DNA of 64,000 bases, taken from the NCBI RefSeq assembly GCF_030052815.1, contig NC_079498.1, positions 76,308,992-76,372,991 on the forward strand, read 5' to 3'. This document shows, in pieces, positions 34,961 through 48,097 of this stretch. The translations under genes and the position numbers were made by a program. This DNA is from Hevea brasiliensis. Taxonomy: Eukaryota > Streptophyta > Magnoliopsida > Malpighiales > Euphorbiaceae. Position 1 is the stretch's first letter. Each line of letters starts with the position of its first letter. The notes beneath the pieces were generated by a model that was given only the letters and a program-made list of their open reading frames with translations, was not told the origin of the DNA and searched no databases.

Positions 34961-37900
34961 TGTGGCCACCCTTACCCCTCTATAGTAGAGCCGAGCAAGA
35001 TATACCACACTGTGTACTGGAACACCATATTTTATCTCAATTATTTTTATCTTTCCTTTTCTTTTTGATGATGAAATGCAATTTGGGAGATTTGACTTAT
35101 TTAAGTCAATTATTGAAATTATAAATTCATTTGAGGTTTCGAAAATTTTATAGAAAATCCAGCAGAGTACCTGCTAAAAATAGAGAAAACAGCTCTTCGG
35201 AACCTGTGAAAAACACTTCCAATAATCATTCTATTCCACAACTCCCAATTATCACATCAATTTTCAATAATTTCTCATCAATTTCTCAAACTTTCCAATC
35301 ATTCAATTCACATCATATTTATACTTAAATCATAAATAAATACTCAACTTTCATTTATAAACACCATTTACAGATAATTTCATTAATACATAATCATATA
35401 AGTTTCAATATACATGAAAAAATAAATATTTAATTACAAAATTTACAAAAATACAAAACACAAAATACAAAATGTAGCCTAGCATCCTACCAATGCATTG
35501 TAGCTAAGAGGTGACACAGGACACTACCAGATCTGACTCTCACCTTGACTGGGGTCTACTGGGATCGTGCTCCATATCACCAGTACCTACGCGTGGCAAA
35601 AAGCAACGCGCTAAGCAATAATGCTTAGTGGTGCCAATAATAAAATAAAAAGAACTAAAAGAAAATAAATATGCAGTGTGTATACTGATGTCTCATGTAG
35701 ATAAATTTTCGGTAATTATTTGTAGTCTATTTATTTGGCACTTGTTATATCAATGATTTCATTAAATTTATCAACTTTCATTTTTGGTTGCCTAAGTAAC
35801 CTATACTAGATGACTGGACTGGATAAACGGGTAAACTAGCACTGGGTACCTAGTACCTCGAGCCGTCACATCATCGGTCACGTATGTATCTCCCGGTGTG
35901 CAACAGAACAGTTGATAAGCTGATAAGCTGTAATAAACATTAGGCACAAGGCCAAGTATCATCATAATATCAGAATGGCTAAAAGCCATAAAATCATAGA
36001 ATGGCATAATGCCATGTGCAGTACTACTAACTGAACCCTATTGGCATGCCAACCTATCCAAACCAATCTTACTAGGTGTACTAAGGCACATTACAAAGTT
36101 ATTGATTGAATTTTCATGCTTTACGTGTAAGGTTACTATTTATTTTACTATTTAGGTCAAATTATTGACTTTCCAATGCATAATAGCTACGTGAGTCATA
36201 ATTACATAAATTTACCACATTTTGATTCCCAAAAGTTCTGGCATTAGTTGCTAATCCTTACTTCTAACCAATGGAGAATAAATCAGAAATTTCAATTTTG
36301 GGTACTAAATTTCACTGTTCTATTAGGCCATTCTACAGTGAGAATTTGGCCAAATATTCTTCATCAAAGTTGTTCCTTATTGCATCTAGTTACATTTCAC
36401 TTTTTGAATCACTCCACTTGGAGTTTTGTAGCTTAAGTTATAGCCTAAATACCATAACTAGTTGGATTGTAATTTTTTCAAAATTTCTGGACTGAATCAA
36501 TTCTGTAATTTTTGTACACTAATTGCATGTGGGTTTTTGGTCATGTTATGGTCAAAATTTGGGTTTGTTTTCTTCATGAAAGTTGTAGGTCTATGTCTCA
36601 ACTTTCTATCAGTATAAAATTCAGGTCAATTGGACCTTTCTACACTAAGTTATGACTAAATGAATGAACACTGTTCATTTGGTCATTTTGCCCAGGCAGA
36701 ATGTAAGTCACCCAGATTTGGTCAATCTTTAGGGCATCCTATGTTTAGTTTCTGGATAGAGTTCCCTCAACAAAATTGTGCCATTATGTGTCTAATTTCA
36801 TTTTCAATTGGCCTTGCACCAATTGAACCTACACAACCCAAGTTATAACTGTCCAAACATGCTGGACTCACATCTATACCTGTAGGGCACTTAAGGCAGC
36901 ACACCTAACCTGAAATCCCAAGCTACCATTCACTTCAATTCCTTATTATACTCATCCAAATGGTCACTAATTGACCCTTATAACTTCCATTTACTAACAC
37001 ATAGGCAAAATTCTAAGTTTTCCCCCAAACCTTAACCCCAATAACTTCAATGCTTCATATACATGCAATCAATGAGTCAAAGCATCAGCTTCATATTCAA
37101 TGGCAGCCATGTACAACTATAATTCATTCAAATTAAAGGAACCCTAATATACCCTAAGGCTGCCAAAATTTGGTGAAATTCAGCCATGCAAAATTTATTT
37201 AAATTAGCTTAATTTCATACTCAATTCATGTTCTCCATGATGTATACATAAAGTAATTAAGACTAATTGGCACTAACCTTGATTTAGCTAATTCCCAAAG
37301 CTTGAGAACACCTCTTTTTCTCTTTCTTTTTGTTGCCCAAGACTTTCTCTAGGTGTAAGGGTAAATATTTGTGAAGGGAAGCTAGGGTTTTGGGGTGATT
37401 TAGTGGGTTAACCAAGGCTCCATCAAAGCTTTCATAGAAGTTCTCCTCTCTCTCTCTCTCAAGCAATTTCGGCTGCCAAGGTTGAAGATGGCTACTGATT
37501 TTTTTCTTTTTGTTTTTATCTTATTCTTTTTCATTTTTATCCCTTTAGTCATTTTGTTAAGTTGTGATTAGGTGGAAATATTTTAATTACATAGGCATGA
37601 GGTCATAATTCCCTATTTAACTCATTGTCTCTTCTTTTCTATTCTACTCATTTTCAATTTAATTTTTAGCAATATTTATTCATATTTTATGTCATAATAA
37701 TTATTTATTCAACTGGACAAGTTGGCCAAAAATCATCTCTGAAGACAAAATGACCAAAATGCCTCCCGTTTGGCTTATTGAGCCAAAATCGTCTGTACCG
37801 ATTGAAAAATTTTTCTAAGCCTTTTCTTGGAATTCTAATGCCATAGAAACCTCAATGACTCTTCTCTGGAGTCCCAAAAATTATTTCATGAACATTCCCC

Positions 37901-38149
37901 TAGGTTTAGAGCTTCTAGCTGTGAAAACTGCAACTTCCCACTGGGTTACCCATTACTAGGGCATCGACTCATTTAACTTAATTGTATTTTATTTCTAAAT
38001 TTTTTCCTAAATTTTTCTTATTAGTATTTGAATTATTTCTGACTTCTCACTCTAGTCTAAATATTTTTTTCAAATGTTCTAGCTGTCCAGACCAACACCG
38101 GTCACCAAAATAGTAGAATGTACGGAATTGCTACAGTGAGGATGTTACA
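34961..38149 (-). repeat. Gyp-E 3' LTR
   Basis: It is 3,189 bp, with plus-strand ends TGTGGCCACCC...GATGTTACA. It is related to LTR C and F by shared blocks but clearly a separate family. It contains a double-hairpin module, palindromes near 35925-36050, and a CT-repeat near 37445-37460 matching the CT-repeat of LTR F. Confidence 0.9.
35586..35634 (-). other. Double-hairpin module, LTR E
   Basis: Sense strand: GCACCA, stem CTAAGCA-TTAT-TGCTTAG, stem CGCGT...ACGCG, then TAGG. It lies about 625 bp before the LTR end. Confidence 0.72.
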
Positions 38150-38165
38150 ACTCTTCCCTTCTAAT

Positions 38166-38448
38166 TTAAATTTCGTCCTCGAAATTTACCTGATGCAAAC
38201 AGTTGAGGGAACTGTTGCCTCTTAATTTTTTCACTTTCCCAAGTTGCCTCCTCAGTGTTGTGGTGCCTCCAAAGCACTTTCACCAGTGGAATCTACTTAT
38301 TCCTCAACTCTTTCACTTCCCGATCCCATTTCCATTCAGGTATGTGTATAGGCTGTAGCAAACCCGATGGAACTTGATGTTCTGCCTTGACTTGCTGACA
38401 TGTCAAGCATTTGGTCACATAGTCAGCTATGTCCTTCTTCATACCAGG
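38166..38448 (-). pseudogene. Gyp-E integrase C-terminal remnant, core deleted
   Basis: From 38448 on the minus strand: the rest of the zinc-finger domain ([20 protein letters not shown]) and PEWKWDR, followed at once by EVKELRNK and LVKVLWRHHNTEEATWE of the chromodomain. The roughly 250-residue catalytic core that normally lies between them is missing without loss of frame. A stop follows LRNK. The product could not catalyse integration. Confidence 0.85.
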
Positions 38449-39044
38449 CCACCTGTGACGCCCCTTACCCGTGTACAGTATACCCGAGTAAGCAATGTCA
38501 CACGGTGTACCGGCACACTCTAATATACCTTAATTAATTTTTATCATGCTTTTGAATATAACTTGTGAAATATAATATATTTGAGCCATTTATCGAAATT
38601 ATAATTTATTTGAGGTTCTGAAAATTTTGTAGAAAATCCGGCAGAGTACAGGCTAAAAATGGAGAAAACAGTTCTTCGGAACCTGTGAAAAACACTTCCA
38701 ATAGCCATGTTCAATCATTCTCAAACTCCAATATCAAAATTTCAACCTTTTTCAATTTCATTTTTCAATCATTCATCTCAAGTGGTAATCGTGTATAAAA
38801 CACAGATAAACATTCACTTTTCCATTCATAACCACAATTTTCATTATTTACATGAACATCAAAATACATTACATAATTTTCATTTACACAAAAGAAAATA
38901 AAAGTTAGTTACAAAATACCAAAATGAAACCTAGTGTCCTACCAATGCACTGAAAATGGTGAGGTGACACGGACACTGTGCAGAACTGCAGGATGGACTC
39001 ATCCAGTCTGCGGTCTACTGGGCTCACGATCGGTATCTCCAGAA

Positions 39045-39092
39045 CCTACGCGTGGCAAAAACAACGCGCTAAGCAATGATGCTTAGTGGTGC
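39045..39092 (-). other. Double-hairpin module, LTR C copy 1
   Basis: Sense strand: stem CTAAGCA-TCAT-TGCTTAG, stem CGCGT...ACGCG, then TAGG, about 600 bp before the LTR end. Confidence 0.72.
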
Positions 39093-40988
39093 AATAATAA
39101 AATAAAAGAAAATAGCAGAAAATAAATATGTATTTAATGTATATGTCTTATTTGTTTGGTATCTGTTATATTCATTTATTACTTTAACTTTGTCCATTTT
39201 CATTCATTTGGTTGCCCAAGTAACCTATCTTTGGGCATCGATTTGGATAAATGGGTAAACTGGCACTGGGTATCTAGTACCTCGGGCCGTCACACCATCG
39301 GTCACATATGCATCTCCCGGTGTGCAACAGAATAGCTAATAAGCTATAATAACAATAGGCACAAGGCCAAATATCAACACAAGGTCAGAATGGCTAAAAG
39401 CCATGAAATCACAGAATGGCATATTGCCATGTGCAGTACTGCTAACTGAACCCTATTGGCACGCCAAACTATCCAAACCAATCTTGTTAGGTATACTAGG
39501 GCATTTGATACTTTTGAATTCTTCAATTTTTGAATTTCAAGTTTTGGTGTCACTATTCACCTCATTGGTCAACAAAAATGTAGACTTTTGGATAAAAAAT
39601 AGGTACATTGGTTTTGACACTCCCAACATACCACATTTTGCATTCAAAACTTGTTGGCATTAAGCATTAATACCATTTCTAAGCTTAAACCAAGGGAAGC
39701 AGAAATTTCAGTTTTTGTAGCTCAACTTTACTGTTCCATTGGGCACTGTTGCAGTGGGAATTTGAGGAAATGGTAAACATGAAAGTTGTTCCTTATTTTG
39801 TCTAGTTGAAGTTCTTTCTTTGAATCACTCCATTTGGAGTTTTGTAGCTCCAGATATGGTTCAAAAACCACAGCTGGCCGGATTGGAAAAACTGCAGAAT
39901 TACCAAATCTACAGTACCATGAATAGTGACTGTGACTGCCATTTGGGTTAGGTTCTGGTCATAATTTGAGGTAGGTTTCTTCATGAAAGTTGTTTGTCTA
40001 TGTCTTAACTTGTTGCTGTAAAAATTTCAGGTCAATTGACCATATATACAGTGAGTTATGGCCAAATGAATAGTTACTGTTCATTTGGTCATTCTGCAGA
40101 ATCAGTTTGCAGGGTATCCGGATTGGGGCCAACTTTTGGTCCACTTGCTTTGGTCTTTTGGGCATGGTTTCTTCGGCAAAAATGTGCCATTATAAGTCTA
40201 GTTTCATGTCTAATTGGCCAAACACCAATTGGACCAACACAGCCAAAGATATGGCAGTCCAAGTGGGCTGGAATCACAGCCACCCTGCTGCACTCACTGG
40301 GTAGCATACTCATTCACTTTGCCATGCTATATTTCAGTCCAAATTATGGTCAAATTTCCTCAAATGGTCACTAATTGACCATTAGAATGTTCTTTAACAA
40401 TTTCATAAGCCAAGTCAAATTTTCACTCCCAAACCCTAGCCCAAATTCAAAGTTTACACCAATTACCCTAGTTAGCACACCAATTCATTATACATGTGTA
40501 TATATACCTTAAACATCACCTTTAGTCCACTCTAAGTCCATCAAAACAATCACTCTTATCCCTTCCTTAGGGCTGCCAAAATTCAAGGAGTACATATACA
40601 TAAATTTCATTCATTTAATTCATAATTCCTTACTTATTTTAAATCCTTAATATGGAATAAAAGAAGTATAAATATAAATAGGCACTAACCTCTTTGCTCA
40701 ACTTATTGAACTTGTGAAAACTCTAAAATTTCTCCTCTTTGTGGCTGCCTATAGCTTCCTTAGGGTGTGTGGATAAGTTTTAGTGAAGGTAACTTAGGGT
40801 TTTAGGGTGAGGTTTGAGAGATTTTTAAGCTTGAATGGAGTGTTAATGGAGGTTTAGGGCAAGGGTATGATTTCGGCTGGTTTGAGGAAGGAGGAAGCAG
40901 CCAGTGTTTTTAATTTCTTTTGTCTCAATTATCTCTTTTTATTAGTTAATGAAATGGTTGTTTGATTATAATTGGTGGAAACTTTTAA

Positions 40989-41009
40989 ATGACATCATAA
41001 TGATGTCAT
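40989..41009. promoter_or_regulatory. TGACATCA palindrome in LTR C
   Basis: TGACATCATAATGATGTCA is a perfect inverted repeat in the U3 part of the LTR. TGACATCA resembles bZIP-type targets but lacks the TGACG core. The matching site in the other C copy is 49162-49182. Confidence 0.4.
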
Positions 41010-41557
41010 ATTTGGCATTTTATTGCATTTTCTTTTCTTTTCTTTTCTACTAACTTTAAATTAGTTTTTCATCAACATTAATTCATATTTTATGTCATAA
41101 TAATTATTTACTCAACTGGACAAGTCGGCCAAAAATTGCCTCTGAAGGCGAAATGACCAAAATGCCCTCCGTTTGGCTTAACGGGTCAAAATTGTCTGTA
41201 CCGATTGAAAAATTTTTCTAAATATTTTCTTGGCATTCTAATGCCATAGGGACCTCAATGACCCTTCTCTGGAGTCCCAAAAATTATTTTATGAATTTTT
41301 CCCCGGGTCTAGGGCTCCTAGTTGCGAGAACCGCAACTTCCCTCTGGGTTACCCATCGCTTGGGCACCGGCTCATTTAACTTAGTTGTATTTTATTTCTA
41401 AAATTTTTAGTAAATTTTTCTTATTAATATTTGAGTTAATTATGGTCCCTCACTTTAGTTTAAATATTTTTCCCGATCGTTCTAGCTGTCCGGACCAACA
41501 CTGGTCACCGGAACAGTAGAATGTACAGAGTTGTTACCGGGAGGGTGTTACACCACC

Positions 41558-41795
41558 AATAATGAAGCTTCAGATCATAATACATTTTTATATTTTCGGG
41601 GTGCACAACATAAACATTGGTGTGTGCCGCTTTTAGAATAGTGGCTTTCAATTCCCCATCATCGGGTACACACACTCTTCCTTTATAGTACAGACACCCA
41701 TCTTCTTTCACTTCATAGTCAGTTTCCTTCCATTCTGAGATTTTGCTCATAGTAGCCATTAACTTCTCATCTGCCTTCTGCCCATCTAAAATCTA
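41558..41795 (-). pseudogene. Gyp-E integrase zinc-finger region
   Basis: The open frame 41505-41759 includes YYKGRVCVPDD and HTNVYVVHPENIKMYY...HYWW, the His half of the HHCC zinc finger. The normal HPG is changed to HPE. The Cys half is across the solo LTR at 38166-38448. The last residues of that open frame come from LTR sequence, not from the gene. Confidence 0.82.
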
Positions 41796-43103
41796 CTATA
41801 GCAGGTTTGGCCTCACTTGCAACTCAGCCAAAATAGCTCCATCTTGAGCCAAGGATAGATGGGCATTCAATGATCTCAAAGCTGTGATGGATTTTTTGCT
41901 TAAAGCATCTACAACTACATTTGCCTTCCCAGGATGGTAGTCAATCACACAATCATAGTCCTTTAGGAACTCAATCCATTGCCTCTGTCTAAGGTTGAGC
42001 TCCTTCTGGGTTAGCAAATATTTCAGACATTTGTAGTCTGTGTAAATATAACACTTTTCCCCATACAAGTAGTGCCTCCATATCTTCAGTTCGAAGATAA
42101 TTGCTGCAAGTTCTAAATCATGGGTAGGGTAATTCTGTTCATGTGGCCTCAGCTGCCTAAAAGCATAGGCGACCACTTTCCCCTCTTGCATCAATACACA
42201 TCCTAACCCATTATGCGAGGCATCACTGTAGACCATAAAGTCCTTTCCCGACACTGGCTGTGTTAACACTGGTGCCTCTATCAACATAGCCTTCAAATTC
42301 TCAAAACTAGCCTGACACTTGTCATTCTAGTCAAATCTGACATTCTTGTGTAACAACTTGGTCATTGGGGCAACTATTAAAGAAAATCCCTTCACAAATC
42401 TTCTGTAATACCCAGCTAGCCCCAAGAAACTCCTGACCTCAGTTGTATTTCTGGGAGGCTTCCATTCCATCACTGCTTCTATCTTCTTGGGATCCACCCT
42501 AATCTCATCAGCTGACACTATGTGTCCAAAAAATGCAATCTCACTCAACCAAAAGTCACACTTAGATAGCTTAGCATATAGCTTCTTTTCTCTCAAGGTT
42601 TGCAGAACAATCCTCAAATGTTCATCATGTTCTTCCCTAGTCTTGGAATACACCAAAATATCATCAATAAAGACCACTGCGAATCGATCTAGATATGAAT
42701 GGAAGATATGGTTTACAAGGTCCATGAATGCTCCTGGTGCATTTGTTAGGCCAAAAGGCATCACCATGAACTCATAATGCCCATACCGGGTCCTGAATGC
42801 AATCTTTGGCACATCTGCATCCTTCACCCTCAACTGATGATACCCTGATATGAGATCAATTTTTGAAAATACTCCTACTCCCTTCAACTGATCAAACAGA
42901 TCAGCAATTCTAGGCAATGGATATTTGTTCTTCACAGTCACTTTATTCAACTGCCGGTAATCGAAGCATAACCTTAAAGTCCCATCCTTCTTCTTCACAA
43001 ATAGCACTGGAGCTCCCCATGGTGACACATTAGGGCGTATGAACCCCTTATCCAGTAACTCCTGTAACTGGATTTTCAACTTCTTTAACTTAGTAGGTGC
43101 CAT
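41796..43103 (-). pseudogene. Gyp-E reverse transcriptase and RNase H
   Basis: RT (43103-42327) shows [39 protein letters not shown] and the active site [11 protein letters not shown], all intact. RNase H (42296-41796) shows [31 protein letters not shown] and VDALSKK, with its acidic residues. Both lie in one frame, separated only by a TAG near 42324 where TGG (Trp) is expected after RFD. Apart from that stop the catalytic residues look usable. Confidence 0.9.
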
Positions 43104-43735
43104 CCTATAAGGAGTAATAGAGATTGGTACTGTACCAGTAGTATCTCAATAGCATATTCGACTTCCCTTTCTGGCGGTAAGCCAGGCAATTCTTCAGGGA
43201 ACACATTTAGGAAGTCTCTTACTGTGGGTATGTCACATAGATCTGGCTTAGCCTGCTTAGTATCCACCACATGTGCTAGGTAGGCTTCATAGCCTTTTCT
43301 CATAAGTTTTCTTGCAATTGTAGCCGAAATGACATTGGACAAGAAATCTGTGCTTTCCCCCATAACTGTGATCTCATTACCCTCAAGAGTTTTCAATGAA
43401 ATTCTCTTCAATTTACAATCAACCATTGCCTGATGACGTGACAACCAGTCCATTCCCAAAATCACGTCAAACTCATGGAAAGGCAATTCAATCAGATCTG
43501 CCAAGAATTCATACCCCTAAATCCTTAACGGGCAACCTTTGTACACTTTGTTCACCACTACACTGTGACCCAATGGATTAGTTACCAGAATGTCTTAATC
43601 ACTCTCCCCTGCTAGTATCCCCCTTTCTACGGGTAGGTTGATGCAGATGTATGAATGAGTGGATCATGGATCCACCAATGCATGCACAGATGTGTTGTAG
43701 AGGGAGAACATACCCCTGATAAGATCTGGGGCATC
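43085..43735 (-). pseudogene. Gyp-E aspartic protease, active-site stop
   Basis: The active-site region near 43650-43670 reads DP-stop-STHSY: a TGA replaces the glycine codon of DPGSTHSY. The rest is open at 43504-43085 (FDVILGMDWLSRHQAMVDC, then [14 protein letters not shown]). The last 25 codons are out of frame with RT, so there is also a frameshift near 43120. Confidence 0.85.
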
Positions 43736-43738
43736 TTG

Positions 43739-44976
43739 CTACTCCTGAGCTCTCATGGCATAGGCTCTGGCAGGTGCTCTGGCCTCTGGCCTCTTGACTG
43801 GCTCAGATGTAGATCTCTGTGATGGACCAACTACCTCAGATTTACCGGACTTCCTACCCCTTTGAGGTGCAGGGGCAGGTCTATCTTCTTGTATTGGAGC
43901 AGCTGTAGCAGTTCTGCGTGGACAGTTCCTTAACTGATGCTCTGTCGACCTACACCTTAAGCAGGCACTTGTCACTCTCCAACACTCCCCCTTATGCCAT
44001 TTTAGGTAGTGTGGACAAGCAGAAGATGTTGGGGCTGGTCCCCTGAACACCGTCCCTAAAGAGCTGCCCACTGATGGTGTGGACTGGCCTCTCCTAAATG
44101 TAAACTATGGTCTTGGCCCTTGGAACTGACCCTGACCTTGAGGCTGACCTGAACTCTGAGCAAGTGGACCTTTGAACTTCTTCCTAGGTGCAGGAGATGA
44201 GCTAGACTGAGTCGGGCCCCTCTTCTGCTGTCTCTCTCTCCTGATCTTCTCACTTATTCTAACTTTTTCAACTTTTACTGCAGCTTCCACTAACTTGGTG
44301 AAGTCTGTGATTCCCAAGGCAGTGATCATTATCTTTATGTTGTCATTTAGCCCCTCTTCAAATCTTTTACACCTCTCGGCTTCATTAGGGACTATCTCCC
44401 TTCCATAATGGCTTAATCTAATAATTTTTTTTCATACTCTGCCACCGTCAGCTGTCTCTGCCACAGGTTAATGAATTCTCTTATTCTCTCATCCAGATAT
44501 ACACTACCCACATACTTCTTTTTGAACTCTGAGAAGAAGAAGTCCTAGGTTATTTGTTCTGGCTGCACTTCACTGGACACTGTATCCCACCATTGATATA
44601 CATCATCTTGCAGTAGAGATACAACAGCTTCTAAGTTTTGCTCTGGGGTGCAGTGGAGTTGTTTTAAAACTCTCCTAGTTCTGTTCAATTAGTTCTCAGC
44701 TACAATAGAATCATCTTCTCTCTTGCTAAAAAAATCCACTGCTCCAAATTTTCTCAGTTTTTCCAGATTGGATTTCTGCTCTGGAGGTGGTGGTGGTGGC
44801 ATTACCCTTGCCATTTGTCTGAAAAATTTGGCCATTTGCTGAAACATGGCTTGTGGAGGTTGAGCAGGCTCTACTAGAGCTGGTGCAGCAGGTTCTCCCC
44901 TACCTCCAGTTTCAGCTGCCACAGGTGGAGCATGATTCTCTTTTTCCTCCTCAACTGCCCTCTGTGATGTGGGGTC
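43739..44976 (-). pseudogene. gag: Gyp-E gag, broken and 5'-truncated
   Basis: From 44976: acidic and proline-rich N-terminal part (PPQAMFQQMAKFF, then a run of six prolines), LRKFGAVDF, then a stop after IVAEN and a decayed central gag (QWWDTV, then EFKKKYVG). The nucleic-acid-binding end is open at 44071-43739, with a degenerate first knuckle and CLRCRSTEHQLRNC, which fits C-x2-C-x4-H-x4-C. Gyp-D3 interrupts the gene at 44977; the first residues of the open frame at 44982 belong to its LTR. Confidence 0.82.
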
Positions 44977-45697
44977 TGTCACACCTTACCCCTCTGTAAG
45001 GCATAACATGATCCCATAGAATACCTAATGAACTACCGAACTTCACCTACCGATAACTCATTAAGTACCCTACAAGGGATTTTAAAACAATTTTCTTATT
45101 TTTGATAAGTGGTGAGCATTTTCTAATAAGTATTTAAAACATTTAGTTAAAATTAAAACTAGTTAATATTTTTGGTCCATTTTATTTTTTCGCAAATTTT
45201 ATAAAAATTTTGACAGAGTCCCCTCTGTATTTTGAGAAAACAGTTCTTCAAATACCTGTAAAAAGCACTTCTAAAAATTTTTCCCCAACAACTACTTCAA
45301 TTTCACAATCACACTCAATCCATTTCAACAACTCCAAAATCATTTCAATCAATTTCTCAAGTTTAAAATTTAATAATCCTTAAAATACTAGCAATACCTT
45401 CATTCAAATTAAATAAAATAGTTCCACTCATATTTCATTAGAGACGAAACATTTTATATACACATCATTACAAAATTTACATCAAAGGAAGTTCAAACTA
45501 AATTTTTTTTTTTATTACAAACTTCATACAAACTTTGTACAAGCAGCTCAAGACCCATTACATGTCCATACTTTTATATGCAATACATACATAAAAAGAA
45601 ATATTTACAATTAGGGTATAAATTATACCCGATGACTTTAAGCTGATAGCTCCTCACACCTCAGCAGCTCAGTCTGCTGCTCCTCTAGTCTCTATAT

Positions 45698-45743
45698 CTG
45701 CGACAGCAATAGAAGCTATCGCTGAGTACTAGGACTCAGTGGT
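45698..45743 (-). other. Double-hairpin module, LTR D copy 1
   Basis: Sense strand: CACCA, stem CTGAGT...ACTCAG, stem CGATAGC...GCTGTCG, then CAG, about 720 bp before the LTR end. Confidence 0.72.
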
Positions 45744-48097
45744 GCAAAACATACTAAAATAATCTTTATGCAAACCTTAAATCACATTTATTAAAAAATT
45801 TGACTAAACATGAGCATTAAACACAAAATATGAATTATGAAATTTTAATACAAACCAAGTTCATTTCAAAGTATCAAAACACATTTCATAAAATCCACAG
45901 TTAGATCTTGCCATTCGAAACAAATAGAATCTCAATAGCCAGAGGCTAAAGAGAAATCACATCACAAGGCTAGCTAGCTCAAATATATGGATATCCATTC
46001 ACATCCTTTTCTACTGGCACACCTCAACACTTCTCCAGAGAAGGAATCAAAATTCGAAACTAATTACCCCCATTAGTTGTGCTAGTGAGGTTTTCAAATA
46101 TATGGTCATGACACTGTGGTTTCAAAACTTATCTTAACAATTTGCTAAACATTGTCATTTCAAATATACATAATAACTTTCAACAATTTGAATCAAACAT
46201 CATAAGAATGCCATAATCCAATATTTGAAATTATTCAAAACAGTATGCAACAGATGATTATAAAAAGTATACGTTGTGCACAAACCTCAAGCGAGTCGCC
46301 TCTTGGCCTTGACTCAGTTCCTCGGGTTCATTCCGGGTGTTCTTTTCAACTGAAAAACACAATTTCACAGTGTTTTAGAACCATAAGTTAGCATAAATCC
46401 AAAAATAAATTTAACTTCACTTTTACCTAACTCTAACATGCTAAACTCGACGTTCATGAAATTTTGTGTTTCGGGTTACTATTCACTATACTATTTAAGT
46501 CAAATTATTGACTTTCTAAGGCTTAATAGGTATGGAAATTCCAAATTTACCCACATACCACATTTTGGTCACCAAACTTGTTGGTTTTGGTCATTTTCTC
46601 AAAACTTAGGTTTTTTAGGCAAAATGGCCAAATTTTCAATTTTGGTGTCCCTAATTGTACTATTTCATTGGTCAGTTTACTGTTGGAATTTGGAAAAACT
46701 TTCTTCATAGAAAATGTTTCCTATTGTCTTAAGTTTATTCTCCTTTTTGAATCACCCAATTGGAGTTTTGTAGCTCAAGTTATAAGCAAATTACGTTTAT
46801 TGTTCATGCTGCAGAATTTGGTTCTACAGATTTGTTGCTCCAAATTTGTTCAGCAATTTGATCAAGTTAAGTCCATAATGTGGTCTAATTTTCTTCATAT
46901 GAAATGTTCTACTATGTCTTAGGTTTCCATCGGTTAAAGAATCACCTAAATCGGAGTTTTCTAGAGAGAGTTATAGCCATTGAAACTTTACTATTCAAAT
47001 GGCAAATCTGCAGTCTGCAGATTCAGTGACCCAACTTTGCTCAGTAATTTGATTTGGTTAATGGCGTAATTTGGGTTTGTGTTCTTGATGAAAGTTTTAG
47101 ATATATATCTCATCTAACCACTGGTAAAATTTCAAGTCATTTTGATCTGCCTAGCTCGAGTTATGACCAAATGAACAAATACTGTTCATTTGGTTAGTTT
47201 GTGCAGAGGCAGCCTATAATTTTTCAACTTTGATCAATTTGTTTACTAGGTTTTAGTCACTTTTAGGGCATGCTTCCTAAATGAAAATTGTGTCATTTAG
47301 TGCCTATTTTCATCCCAATTGGTCCTATATCCATTGGACTTGTAAAATTTCATTTTTAGTCCCTCAAATGAGATTTTGGTCATGTTGCCAGCACATGACC
47401 TTATCTAATCCGAAATGGCTTTTAATTCCAACACTTCTAACACACCTCATTTGGTCACAAATGACCATTTTTCACTTCACATTAGGTCAAAGACACCATT
47501 TACAAATTTCTCCAAATTTTTGCCTCAAAACCCTAGATCTCAAACCCTAACCACTATAATCCATTGCAATTAACTAATTCAAAGCATATAAACACAATCT
47601 TTCAACTCATTCAAGCATCTTAACATGTTTAACTCAATCAAACTCATACAAATCACTCTCCCCTCCCTGCTGGACGAATTTCAGTTTAGTCCCTCACACA
47701 TATTTTTTTTTATTTTAAGTTTATTTACAAGTAATTCAAGCTAAAAACACAACAAATAATCTCAAACTTTCAAATTGATGTGTTTACCTCAACTTTGATA
47801 TCCAATCTTCAATTTTCCTCCTCTTTTCTTCTTTCTTTCTTGCTAAATTTCTTTCTCAAGGGAAGGGAATAAGGTTTTATGGAGTGATTATAGAAGAAGT
47901 TGGGATTTGGTAAGGGTTTCAAAGCTTGAAGCAAGCTTAAAATGAAATTTGCAATAGTGAGGGAGAGGGAGAGAGGATAAGGCGGCAACTAATGGAAAAG
48001 ATGATCAAATGAATTTTTCTTTTCTTTTCTTTTGTCTTTTTATCTCTTAGGAAGACCAAAAGTCTAAATGAATAAATAAATTAATTATATTCTTTAT

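Larger units (their letters stand above)
38454..41552 (-). mobile_element. Solo LTR, family C (copy 1)
   Basis: This 3,099-bp LTR, with plus-strand ends TGTGACGCCCC...GGGTGTTACA, is flanked by CCACC (38449-38453 and 41553-41557). Removing it and one CCACC restores the Gyp-E integrase reading HYWWPGMKKD. No internal region remains. A second C copy in opposite orientation lies at 48620-51732. Confidence 0.95.
34961..44976 (-). mobile_element. Gyp-E: Ty3/gypsy element, 3' part
   Basis: On the minus strand: gag (from 44976), protease, RT, RNase H, integrase zinc finger, [solo LTR C], integrase remnant with chromodomain, polypurine tract (38150-38165) and 3' LTR (38149-34961). The left target-site candidate is CTCTC (34956-34960), inside a CT-repeat. 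Gag is cut at 44976/44977 by Gyp-D3, so the gag start, primer site and 5' LTR are beyond the window. The domain order and chromodomain support a chromovirus. Confidence 0.9.

Noticed and set aside
42487..42777. Plus-strand open frames opposite RT and integrase (also 15326-15875, 52143-52328, 53953-54162, 60768-61190)
   Set aside because: They are antisense shadows of strong RT or integrase frames with clear catalytic motifs.
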